Assembly: GCA_028826165.1 (NCBI GenBank)
Contig: JAPDFW010000016.1
Coordinates: 16,789 to 80,788, forward strand
DNA: 64,000 nt
Direction of reading: 5' to 3'
DNA from: Anaeramoeba ignava
Lineage: Eukaryota; Metamonada; Anaeramoebidae
This document shows positions 41,301-52,622 of the stretch, in pieces; within the stretch, counting starts at the first letter, position 1, and every line of letters starts with the position of its first letter. The notes beneath the pieces were generated by a model. The model did not search any database and was not told where the DNA came from. It saw only the letters and a list, made by a program, of their open reading frames with translations. The position numbers and the translations under genes are program-made.

Positions 41301-44300
41301 AACTAACTCTCAAATAACAATTAATACTCCTAATCCCTTGAAATTTCAACACAAATCATGCAAAATACACCCATATTTAATGGCCATTTTATTCAACTCA
41401 AAATTGTTTTATAATAAAAACACTTTTAAACTTTATTTTAATTACTCAAGTGGTGATCCATTTATTGACAATAAAGTTTTTCTTCATCTTCAAATCCTTA
41501 TGAAATATCAAAATTGCAAACTTCAAAAACAAACTTCAAATGATTGGATATTATCTTCTTCTTTGGAATCTATTCACCAAAATTCAAATTTTCTGAATAT
41601 GATTGATTATCTTTTTGAAATTGGATTTTTAGAGAAAGAAATTAAAAATAGAAACATTCCTGATGAATATATTTTCAATACAAAAATAATAAGAAAACAA
41701 TTTCTTCAAGCAATTTTGGATCAAAATGGCAAATTCTTCAACCAAAATCAACTTGGATTTTATTCTCTTTCAAAACACTTTGCAAATCAAATTAAACCCA
41801 TAATTCTATCATTAGGAGGATTATTAAACATCACAAAAGAACCAAGAGATGAATCAGGTTTAGGAGATTTATTCAAATGTATTATTGAAGGAATTGATGC
41901 TAAAATATTACTTCATTTCAGAGAAAATTTGAATGGAAAAAATGCAAAATTCGAAAAATGCGAAAGAGTTATCAAGAAAATCAAGAAAATAAGAAAAGAC
42001 GAATGCACATGTATTCTTATCGATCATCCCGAGCATTTATATCTAACAAACAATTTTGTGGTTACACACAATACAAACATTGCATTAATGGCAATTTTGC
42101 ATGAGATTAAAAACCATTTAATAAGCCCAAATATCTTGAATATTCTGAAAACAAAGGAATTCAAAATTATATACATTGCACCAATGAAAGCGCTTGCATC
42201 AGAACAAGTCTCAAATTTTTCAAAACGTCTCGAGTATTTAAAGTTCAAAGTAAAAGAACTGACTGGAGATATGCAACTAACAAAAAAAGAAATTGAAGAA
42301 ACACAAATGATTATAACAACACCCGAAAAATGGGATGTAACAACTCGCAAAACTGGAGGAATATCAATCACAGACATTGTAACCTTGATAATTATTGATG
42401 AAATCCATCTACTTAATGATGATAGAGGATCTGTGATTGAAAGTTTAGTTGCGAGAATCATGAGAAAAATTGAGATGTCTCAAAGAATGATCCGAATTGT
42501 TGGTCTTTCAGCAACATTACCAAATTATCAAGATGTTGCAGAATTTTTAAGAGTGAATGAAAGAGGTTTATTTCATTTTGATTATACTTACAGACCCATT
42601 CCTTTATCTCAAGATTTTTATGGATTTCGAGGTGAAAACCAATCTTATGTTACAAATCTCATGAATAAAAAGGCTTTTGAATTAATAACACAAGTTCTTC
42701 AAGACGATTTACAAGCATTAATTTTTGTGACAAGTAGAAACGAAACAGTCAATTTAGGTTTACAATTTATGAGAATGGTAGAAAAACAAGGATTAGTAAC
42801 ACTTTTTCAACCAAAGAGAACAGAATCTTTTCGAATAATCCAAAAAAATGTTGAAAAATCATCAAATTCTGAATTGAAAAAATTATTTAATTTTTGTAAA
42901 TAATTATTTAAAAATTATTTAATATTTATTTAATATTTATTTAATAATTATTTAAAAATTATTTAATATTTATTTAATATTTATTTAATATTTATTTAAT
43001 ATTTATTTAATATTTATTTAATATTTATTTAATATTTATTTAATATTTATTTAATATTTATTTAATAATTATTTAATATTTATTTAATATTTATTTAATA
43101 TTTATTTAATAATATTTATTTAATATTTATTTAATATTTATTTAATATTTATTTAATAATTATTTATTTAATATTTATTTAATATTTATTTAATATTTAA
43201 TATTTATTTAATATTAAATTTACATTTTTAAAGCTATCGGCATTCATCATGCAGGAATGCTTCGCTCAGATAGAAATTTAATGGAAAAACTATTTAAAAG
43301 TGGTCACATTAAGGTTTTAATATCAACAGCAACATTATCATGGGGTGTTAATCTTCCATCACATACAGTTATTATAAAAGGAACCCAAATTTATAAAGAT
43401 GGTAACTTTGTAGAATATGATCAGCTCAATATTGCACAAATGTGCTTCACAGCAAATACAAAAGTATTGCTTAGTAATGGAAAATGGGAAACAATTAGTG
43501 ATATTGTTAATCTTGGAATTGGTGAATCAGTTTTATCTTTTTGCAAGAAAACAGGTCAATTAGTTCCAAAAAAAATAGTGAATAGATATAAAAATGGAAA
43601 AAGAAAAGTTTGCAGTTTTGTCTTTAAAAACAAAAATGAAATTTCTTGCACAAAAGATCATAAAATACTTTCATCAATCGATTCCAAAAACGGGAAAAAA
43701 TTCAAATGGATCAAAATTGGGGAATTATTAATAAAACAAAAGGAGGAGGAAGGAAAACAAACAGAATTCTCAGCAATATCATTAGCAAAAACAATGAAAA
43801 AAGCAAATTTAACATCAACAAAAATAGAAAAAGCAAATTTAATTTCAAAAGAAAAAAAACGAATTGAATTTGTTTATGATCTTGAAATTGAAGACACACA
43901 TAATTACATTGTAAACGAAAACTTGTGTCTGATTGCTCACAATTGCGGAAGAGCTGGACGTCCTCAATACGACACTTCTGGACACAGCATTATTCTAACA
44001 ACCCATGACCAAATTGATAGATATGTTAATATGGTGATTCATAAAAAGCCTATTGAGAGTCGGTTCCAAGAAAATTTGCCCGACAATCTCAACGCAGAAG
44101 TAATATTAGGCACAGTAACAGATGTTAGAGAAGCCTCTATATGGTTGCAATACAGCTATTTAATGGTTCGAGCATTGAAAGCACCATCAAATTATGGGAT
44201 CGGTTGGGAAGAAAAAGTCAACGATCCAACTCTCAGTGAATTCCGAAGAAATATCATCACACAAACAGCAAAAATCCTAACCGAAGCAAAAATAATCCGC

Positions 44301-47300
44301 TATGATGAAATTTCGGAGACTTTATCCCCAACAGATTTGGGAAGAGTTGCTAGTCATTATTATATTAAATACCAAACAATCAAAATGTTTAATGAAAAAC
44401 TAAAAAGTACAATGAATGATGACAAAGTCTTTGAAATGGTCAGTCTTTCTTCGGAATTCGAAAGACTGAAAGTAAGAGAGGAAGAGATCCCCGAATTGGA
44501 AGAGTTAGCAGAAACAACATGCCCAATCAAAGTTATTGGCGGATGCGAACAATCTTATGGGAAAGCAAATATTCTATTGCAATCTTATATTTCACGAACA
44601 AGATTGAATACATTTTCGTTAATTTCAGATCAGAACTATGTTTCCCAAAACGCAGTAAGAATCCTTCGCGCTGCGTTTGAAATTAGTCTCAACAAAGGAT
44701 GGAGTTCAACAGCTTTAAGAGTACTCACAATTTACAAAATGGTTGAAAGAAAAATATGGAACTTTCAAAATTCACTGATGCAAATTGAAGGCATTTCGCC
44801 GGGAATTATCAAAAAATTGGATCGGAATAATTTAACAATTGACAAACTAAGTGATATGGATGCTGGCGAGATTGGATATCTTTTGCGCAGTCCAGCTTTA
44901 GGTCACAGCATTAAGCAAAAAATTGAATATTTTCCAGTTATTGATATGGATATTGAAGTTCAGCCAATTACGCGTTCAGTTTTAAGACTAAAACTTAATA
45001 TTCATCCTCTATTTCAATGGAACGGAGGAATTCATGGCGATTCTCAACCCTGGTGGATTTGGGTTGAAGATTTTAATTCAGAGCATATTTATCATTCAGA
45101 GTTATTTATTTTAACTCGAAAAAATCTTAATCAAGAACATAATATCACTTTTACTATCCCTATTTTTGATCCTTTACCTCCTCAATATTATGTCCGCATT
45201 GCTTCGGATTTCTTTGTTGGTGCTGAACAAATTTTCCCTGTTTCTTTTAAGCATTTAATTCTTCCTGAACATTATATTCCTCATACAGAATTACTTAATT
45301 TGATACCTCTTCCTATTGATGCTTTAAAAAATGAAAAATATCAAAGTTTATTTTCATTTACTCATTTTAATCCAATTCAAACACAAGTATTTTTTACTTT
45401 ATATCATACAAATGTAAGTATTTTTAAAGTATTTTTAAAATATTTATTTATAAAATTTATTTAAAATATTTATTATAAAATTTATTTAAAATATTTATTT
45501 AAAATATTTATTTAATAATATTTATTTATTAATATTTATTTAAAATATTTATTTAAAATATTTATTTATAATATTTATTTAATAATATTTATTTAAAATA
45601 TTTATTTAATAATATTTATATAATATTTATTTAAAATATTTATTTATTAATATTTATTAAAATATTTATTTATTAATATTTATTTATAATATTTAATCTT
45701 GATTTAAAAAGAAAAATGTTTTATTGGGAGCTCCAACTGGTTCTGGAAAAACAATTGCAGCTGAAATTGCTATATTTAGAGTATTCAATGAATATCCAAA
45801 TAAAAAAACAATTTATATTGCACCATTAAAAGCACTTGTTAGAGAAAGAATGAAAGATTGGAAAGAAAGATTTGTTAAGAAACTTGGGAAATCAGTTGTT
45901 GAATTAACAGGAGATGTTATGCCAGATAGAATGGCTTTGAAAAAAGCTGATGTTGTTGTTTCTACTCCTGAAAAATGGGATGGTATTAGTAGAAGTTGGA
46001 AATCAAGAAGTTATGTTAAAGATGTTGCTTTGATTGTTATTGATGAAATTCATCTTCTTGGTTCTGATCGTGGTCCTATTTTGGAAATGATTGTTTCTCG
46101 AATGAGGTAATTAGAAAATGAATTTAAAATTTAGAAATAAATTTAAAATTTAGAAATCAATTTATAATTTAAAAATAAATTTAAATTTAAAATGAATTTA
46201 AAAATCAATTTAAAATTTAGAAATAAATTTATAATTTAAAATTTAGAAATCAATTTAAAATTTAGAAATGAATTTAAAATTTAAAAATAAATTTATAATT
46301 TAAAAATCAATTTAAAATTTAAAAATGAATTTAAAAATAAATTTATAATTTAAAATTTAAAAATCAATTTAAAATTTATAATTTAAAAATCAATTTAAAA
46401 TTTATAATTAAAAAATAATTAAAAATAAATTTATAATTTAAAATCACAAAGATATATCGCAAGCCAAACAAACTCAGAATCTAGATTTATAGGATTATCA
46501 ACAGCGTTGGCAAATGCCGCAGATATTGCACAATGGTTAGATGTTGACAGCTCAGGAATGTTTAATTTTAGGCCATCAGTTCGACCAGTTCCATTAGAAA
46601 CTCACATTCAAGGATTCTCAGGAAAACATTACTGTCCAAGAATGGATACAATGAATAAACCTGCTTATCAATCAATAAAACTTCACTCATCATCAAAACC
46701 AACCTTGATTTTTGTTTCTTCAAGAAGACAAACAAGATTAACTGCATTTGCTTTAATTTCTTTAAGTGTTGCAAATCTTACTCCAAATGAATTCCAAAGA
46801 ATGACTGAGGAGGAAATGAATGTAATTTTGCCAAAAATCAGAGATAAAAATTTAAAGCATACTTTGGAATTTGGTATCGGTTTGCATCACGGAGGTTTAT
46901 CTACATCTGATCGTAAAATTGTTGAAAATTTGTTTGCAAAGGAAAAAATTCAATTGTTAGTTTCAACAAGTACTCTTGCTTGGGGTATAAATTTACCAGC
47001 ACATCTTGTTGTAATCAAAGGAACTGAGTTTTATGATGCAAAAACTAGAAAATATGTTGATTTCCCAATCACAGATGTGCTTCAAATGTGTGTTGATGAA
47101 AATTCACCTATTTTAATCAAATCCCAAAATGGATCTTTATTTAAAAAGGCAAAAAATTTGAATTTGGGTGATTTTGTTTGTGGAATTGATTACAATAACA
47201 AGATTAATTGTGGAAGAATTCAAAGAATATTCACCAGACAATCCCAAGCAAAAAAATTTTCATTTGATAATGGAACACAACTAATTATGAATAATCATCC

Positions 47301-49682
47301 TGTTTTGATGTGGAATGGAGAATGGGAAAATTCAGATAATCTTTCCATTGGCGATTCTGTTTGCTCAATGACAAAGATTTATCATTCAAAATTTACAAAA
47401 TCTTTAATTGATTATTTTACAAATTTTTCAAAACAATTTAACTCTTTTTATGATAATAATCAGGATATAATCAAAAGAATCAAACAATCAAATGTTTCCG
47501 AATTACTTTGGTTTCTTGGAATTTTATATGAAAATTCAAATTCAAATTATTTCAAAAAACTCGATAAATTTTCTAATGAGCTTAATGATGAATATAACAA
47601 AATTCAATTTGGAATCTATAAAAGAAACGAAGTTTATCATCAAATTATTAAAATTCTCAATTTTTTCAACATGAATTATCAAGTTTGCCAAACAGAAAAT
47701 GAATATCAATTTGAAGTTGATTGCTTAATTTTAAAACACTTCATTCATCATTTACGAAGAAACAACTCTTTTGAAAAGGAATCCATTTTGATTGAACTCA
47801 AAAAGCAAGAAAAAATATCATTTATTTGTGGAATAATTGACTCAAAAGGAAAAATCAAGAACAAAACAAAATCAATATCGATTCAAACACAAAAAAGCAA
47901 AATAGCATCACAATTAAGAAATATTTTATATTCGCTTGGAATTTATTCATTAATCCAAAAAAAATCACGACAAAATACACAAAAAATTGAGATCAAATCA
48001 GGATTTAAAAAATTAGAAAACAATTCAATTTACGTTGAAAAGAACATTAACCAAATTGGCAAATGGAAAGATATTTCACTGAAAGGAGATTGCACAAAAA
48101 CAGTTGTTATTGGAATTGAAGAAGTTGGATTAGTAAATTTATATAATTTTTCAGTTGAAAACATCGAAACATATATTTGTGATAATATTGTGACTCATAA
48201 CTGTGGTCGAGCAGGAAGACCTCAATTTGATACTTCAGGAAAGGCTGTAATTATGGTTCAAGATAAAAAGAAAGATTTTTACCGTAAATTTTTATTTGAT
48301 CCTTTCCCTGTTGAATCTTCTTTGATTAAATATCTTCACGATCATATAAATGCTGAAATTGTTTCAGGAACGATTACAAACAAACAAGATATGATGGTAT
48401 ATTTATTCAAAAATATTTAATTTTTAAATATAAATTTAAATATAAATTTAAATTTAAATTTGATTATTTTTGATAGGATTTTTTCACATGGACTTATCTT
48501 TTTAGAAGATTATCAATTAATCCAAGTTATTACCAAATTGAAGATGCGAGTACAGAAGGAATCAACAAATTTCTCTCCAAATTAATCGAAGAAACAACAG
48601 CAGATTTAGAAGAAACAGGATGTATTGAAGCTAATGAAATGACTCAAGAATTAATACCAACAACATCAGGAGAAATTGCATCATTTTATTATTTGAATTA
48701 CAAATCAATTGATAATTTCCAGAAAAATTTAAAACAAGATTGTGGAATTGAAGAATTAATTCGCATCATTTCAAATTGTTCCGAATTTAGTGAATTGCCA
48801 GTTCGACATAATGAGAATGAATTGAATCAAGAATTAGCAACAAAAATTAGATTCCAAATGAGAGGAGGATTTGATAAACCAAGTGTGAAAACAAATATAT
48901 TACTACAAACACATTTTTCAAGAGGAAAATTGCCAATAAGTGATTATATCACGGATACAAAATTAGTTTTGGATCAAATTGTTCGTGTTGCGCAAGCAAT
49001 GATTGATGTAATTTCAGATCGTGGATGGTTATTAGCATCCCTTTTATCATTTAATATCTTGCAAATGGTTTCTCAAGCTTTGTGGTTTGATGATTCCACT
49101 CTTTATACACTGCCTTATATTGATCAAAAAATGGTTGATTTATTTTCACAGAATAAAATTTACACTTTACCTCAATTACTTTCAATCGATCCAAAAATCG
49201 TTTATAATATTTTGAAACAAGGAAATTCAAATCTTGAGAAGGAAGAAATTTCTGAAATTTTGGAAGTGATTAGAAATTTACCTTCTGTTAAATTGGATGT
49301 TGATTCAACTTTTAAATTGGAAAATGGTTTTAATATTCAAGAAGATGAAATTGTGATTGAACTTCAATTGAAATATCTTAAGCCTTATCATCAAGCATTT
49401 GCCCCAAGATTTCCTAAACAAAGAGATATTACTTGGTCTTTGATTTTAGGTGATTTGAAAAAGGATCTTCTTTTCTCTTTGAAAAGAGTTCTTTTTAAAT
49501 CAAAAGCAAATCCAAAATTGAGGTTTATTTTGGATCAAGATGAAATTGATATTTTAGAGAAAGGACAAAAAATTGAATGGGACTTATTTTTGTTATGTGA
49601 TAAATATTTAGGATTAGATCAACAATACAAGATAGTTTTGATGAAGAAAGAATCAATAATATATGCAAAACTGAAAGTTTAA
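38384..49682 (+). CDS. ASCC3: ASCC3, Ski2-like helicase with three inteins (six exons)
   Basis: Exons are 38384-40418, 41027-42895, 43234-45413, 45712-46106, 46452-48396 and 48477-49682; all borders are GT-AG with matching phases. The precursor is 3,209 residues; removing the three inteins leaves about 2,324, near animal ASCC3 (about 2,200). ASCC3 is the motor of the complex that splits collided ribosomes and also serves alkylation repair. It has two helicase cassettes, each with Walker A ([15 protein letters not shown]), DEIH boxes, motif VI (GRAGRPQ) and a Sec63 domain. Distinction from the close paralogue BRR2 rests on the second cassette ([32 protein letters not shown]) being a fully conserved ATPase and on the C-terminal [18 protein letters not shown] Lys/Glu/Asn-rich insertion lies at residues 210-340. 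The inteins interrupt Walker A and both copies of motif VI, so splicing should be needed for activity. Confidence 0.93.
40419..41026 (+). repeat. ASCC3 intron 1, ATATTTAAATTCAAAAA array
   Basis: A 608-bp phase-1 intron that splits the second Gly codon of Walker A (GAG|K), starting GTTAATCC and ending ATTTAG. It is built of about 16-17-bp units of ATATTTAAATTCAAAAA with two short TTTATA runs. Its 3' end lies 5 nt before the first codon of intein 1. Confidence 0.85.
41032..42072 (+). mobile_element. Intein 1 of ASCC3, in Walker A of helicase cassette 1
   Basis: 347 residues (681-1027 of the precursor) inserted between Lys and Thr of APTGAGK|T. The N-terminal block reads [20 protein letters not shown], so residue 1 is Ser. 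Block B has CSGDHLW. The C-terminus is FVVTHN followed by Thr as the +1 residue. These are the standard protein-splicing elements. The middle resembles a LAGLIDADG endonuclease, but its two helices read [11 protein letters not shown] and [13 protein letters not shown] and lack the usual Asp-Gly, so cutting activity is doubtful. It lies in one exon, with the frame open from the acceptor at 41027 onward. Confidence 0.93.
42896..43233 (+). repeat. ASCC3 intron 2, 11-mer TTAATATTTAT array
   Basis: A 338-bp phase-1 intron beginning GTAAATAA and ending AAAG, made of TTAATATTTAT units. It joins LFNF to [12 protein letters not shown] of helicase cassette 1. Confidence 0.85.
43443..43943 (+). mobile_element. 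Intein 2 of ASCC3, mini-intein in motif VI of cassette 1
   Basis: 167 residues (1372-1538) inserted as AQM|C...[10 protein letters not shown]. Block A is [20 protein letters not shown], block B has SCTKDHKIL, block F is [18 protein letters not shown], and the end is LIAHN with Cys at +1. No endonuclease domain is present; a Lys-rich linker of about 50 residues stands in its place and contains a short internal duplication ([15 protein letters not shown]). It is the only mini-intein of the five and the most canonical in its C-terminal block. Confidence 0.95.
45414..45711 (+). repeat. ASCC3 intron 3, AAATATTTATTT array
   Basis: A 298-bp phase-0 intron with a consensus GTAAGT donor, made of 12-mer AAATATTTATTT units. 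It lies just before the second Walker A motif (YHTN | [14 protein letters not shown]). Confidence 0.85.
46107..46451 (+). repeat. ASCC3 intron 4, AATTTAGAAATAAATTTA-type repeat
   Basis: A 345-bp phase-2 intron (GTAATTAG ... CAAAG) made of irregular units of about 20 bp. It joins VSRM to [13 protein letters not shown] of cassette 2. The last intron, 48397-48476, is only 80 bp. Confidence 0.8.
47089..48201 (+). mobile_element. Intein 3 of ASCC3, in motif VI of cassette 2
   Basis: 371 residues (2373-2743) inserted as LQM|C...[12 protein letters not shown], the cassette-2 counterpart of the intein 2 site. Residue 1 is Cys ([12 protein letters not shown]). The block B region is [11 protein letters not shown], where the usual Thr is Met. 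The end is DNIVTHN with Cys at +1. LAGLIDADG-like helices read [14 protein letters not shown] and [12 protein letters not shown]; the positions of the metal-binding Asp are Asn and Lys, so the endonuclease is probably dead. Its sequence is quite unlike intein 2 despite the matching site. Confidence 0.93.
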
Positions 49683-52502
49683 TTTTAGAAACATTTTAAT
49701 AATAATTTTAATAATAATTTTAATAATAAATTTAATAATAATTTTAATAATAAATTTAATAATCAATTTAATAATAAATTTAATAATAAATTTAATAATA
49801 AATTTAATAATAATTTTAATAATAATTTTAATAATAAATATAATAATAATTTTAATAATAAATATAATAATAATTTTAATAATAATTTTAATAATAATTT
49901 TAATAATAAATTTAATAATAATTTTAATAATAATTTTAATAATAAATTTAATAATAATTTTAATAATAATTTTAATAATAAATTAAATAATAAATTTAAT
50001 AATAATTTTAATAATAAATTTAATAATAATTTTAATAATAATTTTAATAATAATTTTAATAATAATTTTTAATAATAATTTTAATAATAATTTTAATAAT
50101 AATTTTAATAATAATTTTAATAATAAATATAATAATAATTTTAATAATAAATTTAATAATAAATTTAATAATAAATTTAATAATAATTTTAATAATAAAT
50201 TTAATAATAATTTTAATAATAAATTTAATAATAATTTTAATAATAATTTTAATAATAATTTTAATAATAAATTTAATAATAAATTTTTAATAATAAATAT
50301 AATAATAAATTTAATAATAAATTTAATAATAAATTTAATAATAATTTTAGAAACAATTTTAGAAACATTTTAATAATAATTTTAATAATAATTTTAATAA
50401 TAATTTTAATAATAATTTTAATAATAATTTTAATAATAATTTTAATAATAAATTTAATAATAAATTTAATAATAATTTTAATAATAAATTTAATAATAAT
50501 TTTAATAATAATTTTAATAATAATTTTAATAATAATTTTAATAATAATTTTAATAATAATTTTAATAATAATTTTAATAATCAATTTAATAATAAATTTT
50601 AATAATAATTTTTAATAATAATTTTTAATAATAATTTTAATAATAAATTTAATAATAATTTTAATAATAAATTTAATAATAAATTTAATAATAATTTTAA
50701 TAATAAATTTAATAATAATTTTAATAATAATTTTAATAATAAATTTAATAATAAATTTAATAATAATTTTAATAATAATTTTAATAATAAATTTAATAAT
50801 AAATTTAATAATAATTTTAATAATAATTTTAATAATAATTTTAATAATAATTTTAATAATAAATATAATAATAAATTTAATAATAATTTAATAATAAATT
50901 TAATAATAAATTTAATAATAAATATAATAATCAATTTAATAATAAATTTAATAATAATTTTAATAATAAATTTAATAATAAATATAATAATCAATTTAAT
51001 AATAAATTTAATAATAAATTTAATAATAAATTTAATAATAAATTTAATAATAATTTTAATAATAATTTTAATAATAATTTTAATAATAATTTTAATAATA
51101 AATTTAATAATAATTTTAATAATAATTTTAATAATAATTTTAATAATAAATTTAATAATAAATTTAATTATAATTTTAATAATAAATTTAATAATAAATT
51201 TAATAATCAATTTAATAATAATTTTAATAATAATTTTTAATAATAAATTTAATAATAATTTTAATAATAATTTTAATAATAAATTTAATAATAAATTTAA
51301 TAATAATTTTTAATAATAAATTTAATAATAAATTTAATAATAATTTTAATAATAAATTTAATAATAATTTTAATAATAATTTTAATAATAAATTTATTAA
51401 TAATAAATTTAATAATAATTTTAATAATAATTTTAATAATAATTTTAATAATAAATTTAATAATTAATTTAATAATAATTTTAATAATAATTTTAATAAT
51501 AATTTTAATAATAAATTTAATAATAAATTTAATAATAATTTTAATAATAATTTTAATAATAATTTTAATAATAAATTTAATAATAAATTTAATAACCAAT
51601 TTTAATAATAAATTTAATAACCAATTTTAATAATAAATTTAATAATAAATTTAATAATAATTTTAATAATAATTTTAATAATAAATTTAATAATAATTTT
51701 AATAATAATTTTAATAATAATTTTAATAATAAATTTAATAATAATTTTAATAATAAATTTAATAATAATTTTTAATAATAATTTTTAATAATAATTTTAA
51801 TAATAAATATAATAATAAATTTAATAATAAATTTAATAATAATTTTAATAATAAATTTAATAATAAATTTAATAATAATTTTTAATAATAAATTTAATAA
51901 TAATTTTAATAATAATTTTAATAATAAATTTATTAATAATAAATTTAATAATAATTTTAATAATAATTTTAATAATAAATTTAATAATAATTTTAATAAT
52001 AAATTTAATAATAATTTTTAATAATAATTTTAATAATAAATTTAATAATAATTTTAATAATAAATTTAATAATAAATTTAATAATAAATTTAATAATAAT
52101 TTTTATAATAATTTTATTAATAATTTTAATAATAATTTTAATAATAATTTTAATAATAATTTTTAATAATAATTTTAATAATAATTTTAATAATAATTTT
52201 AATAATAAATTTAATAATAATTTTAATAATAAATTTAATAATAAATTTAATAATAATTTTAATAATCAATTTAATAATAAATTTAATAATAAATTTAATA
52301 ATAATTTTAATAATAATTTTAATAATAATTTTAATAATAATTTTAATAATCAATTTAATAATAAATTTAATAATAATTTTAATAATAATTTTAATAATAA
52401 TTTTAATAATAATTTTAATAATAAATTTAATAATAATTTTAATAATAATTTTAATAATAATTTTAATAATAATTTTAATAATAAATTTAATAATAAATTT
52501 AG
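49683..52502. repeat. AATAATTTTAAT / AATAAATTTAAT 12-mer array
   Basis: About 2.8 kb of 12-mers following the ASCC3 stop codon directly. Two unit variants differ at one base (T or A) and alternate irregularly; single-base slips break it into blocks. Minus-strand open frames encode Ile-Ile-Lys repeats and are not genes. It is the intergenic filler between two convergent genes. Confidence 0.92.
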
Positions 52503-52622
52503 AAAAGAAATAAAAGATTTTTGGAAAAGAATTTTAATGGAAAATTATTGGTTTTTTAGAAAGAAAAAAAAAAACTTTTTAGAAAAGAAAAAAAAAAGAA
52601 GAAAAGGAAAAAGAATAAAGAA

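Noticed and set aside
41032-42072. Interpretation of the inteins as retained spliceosomal introns or as separate genes
   Set aside because: Each is in frame, is an exact multiple of three, has no stop codons, lacks GT-AG borders at its ends and carries intein blocks A, B, F and G with a terminal His-Asn.
38384-49682. BRR2 (spliceosomal helicase) instead of ASCC3
   Set aside because: Both Walker A motifs and both DEIH boxes are intact, including cassette 2, which is degenerate in BRR2; the cassette-2 and C-terminal motifs match ASCC3 best.
49690-52502. Several Ile-Ile-Lys open frames on the minus strand
   Set aside because: Products of the 12-mer AATAATTTTAAT array; frames break wherever the array slips by one base.
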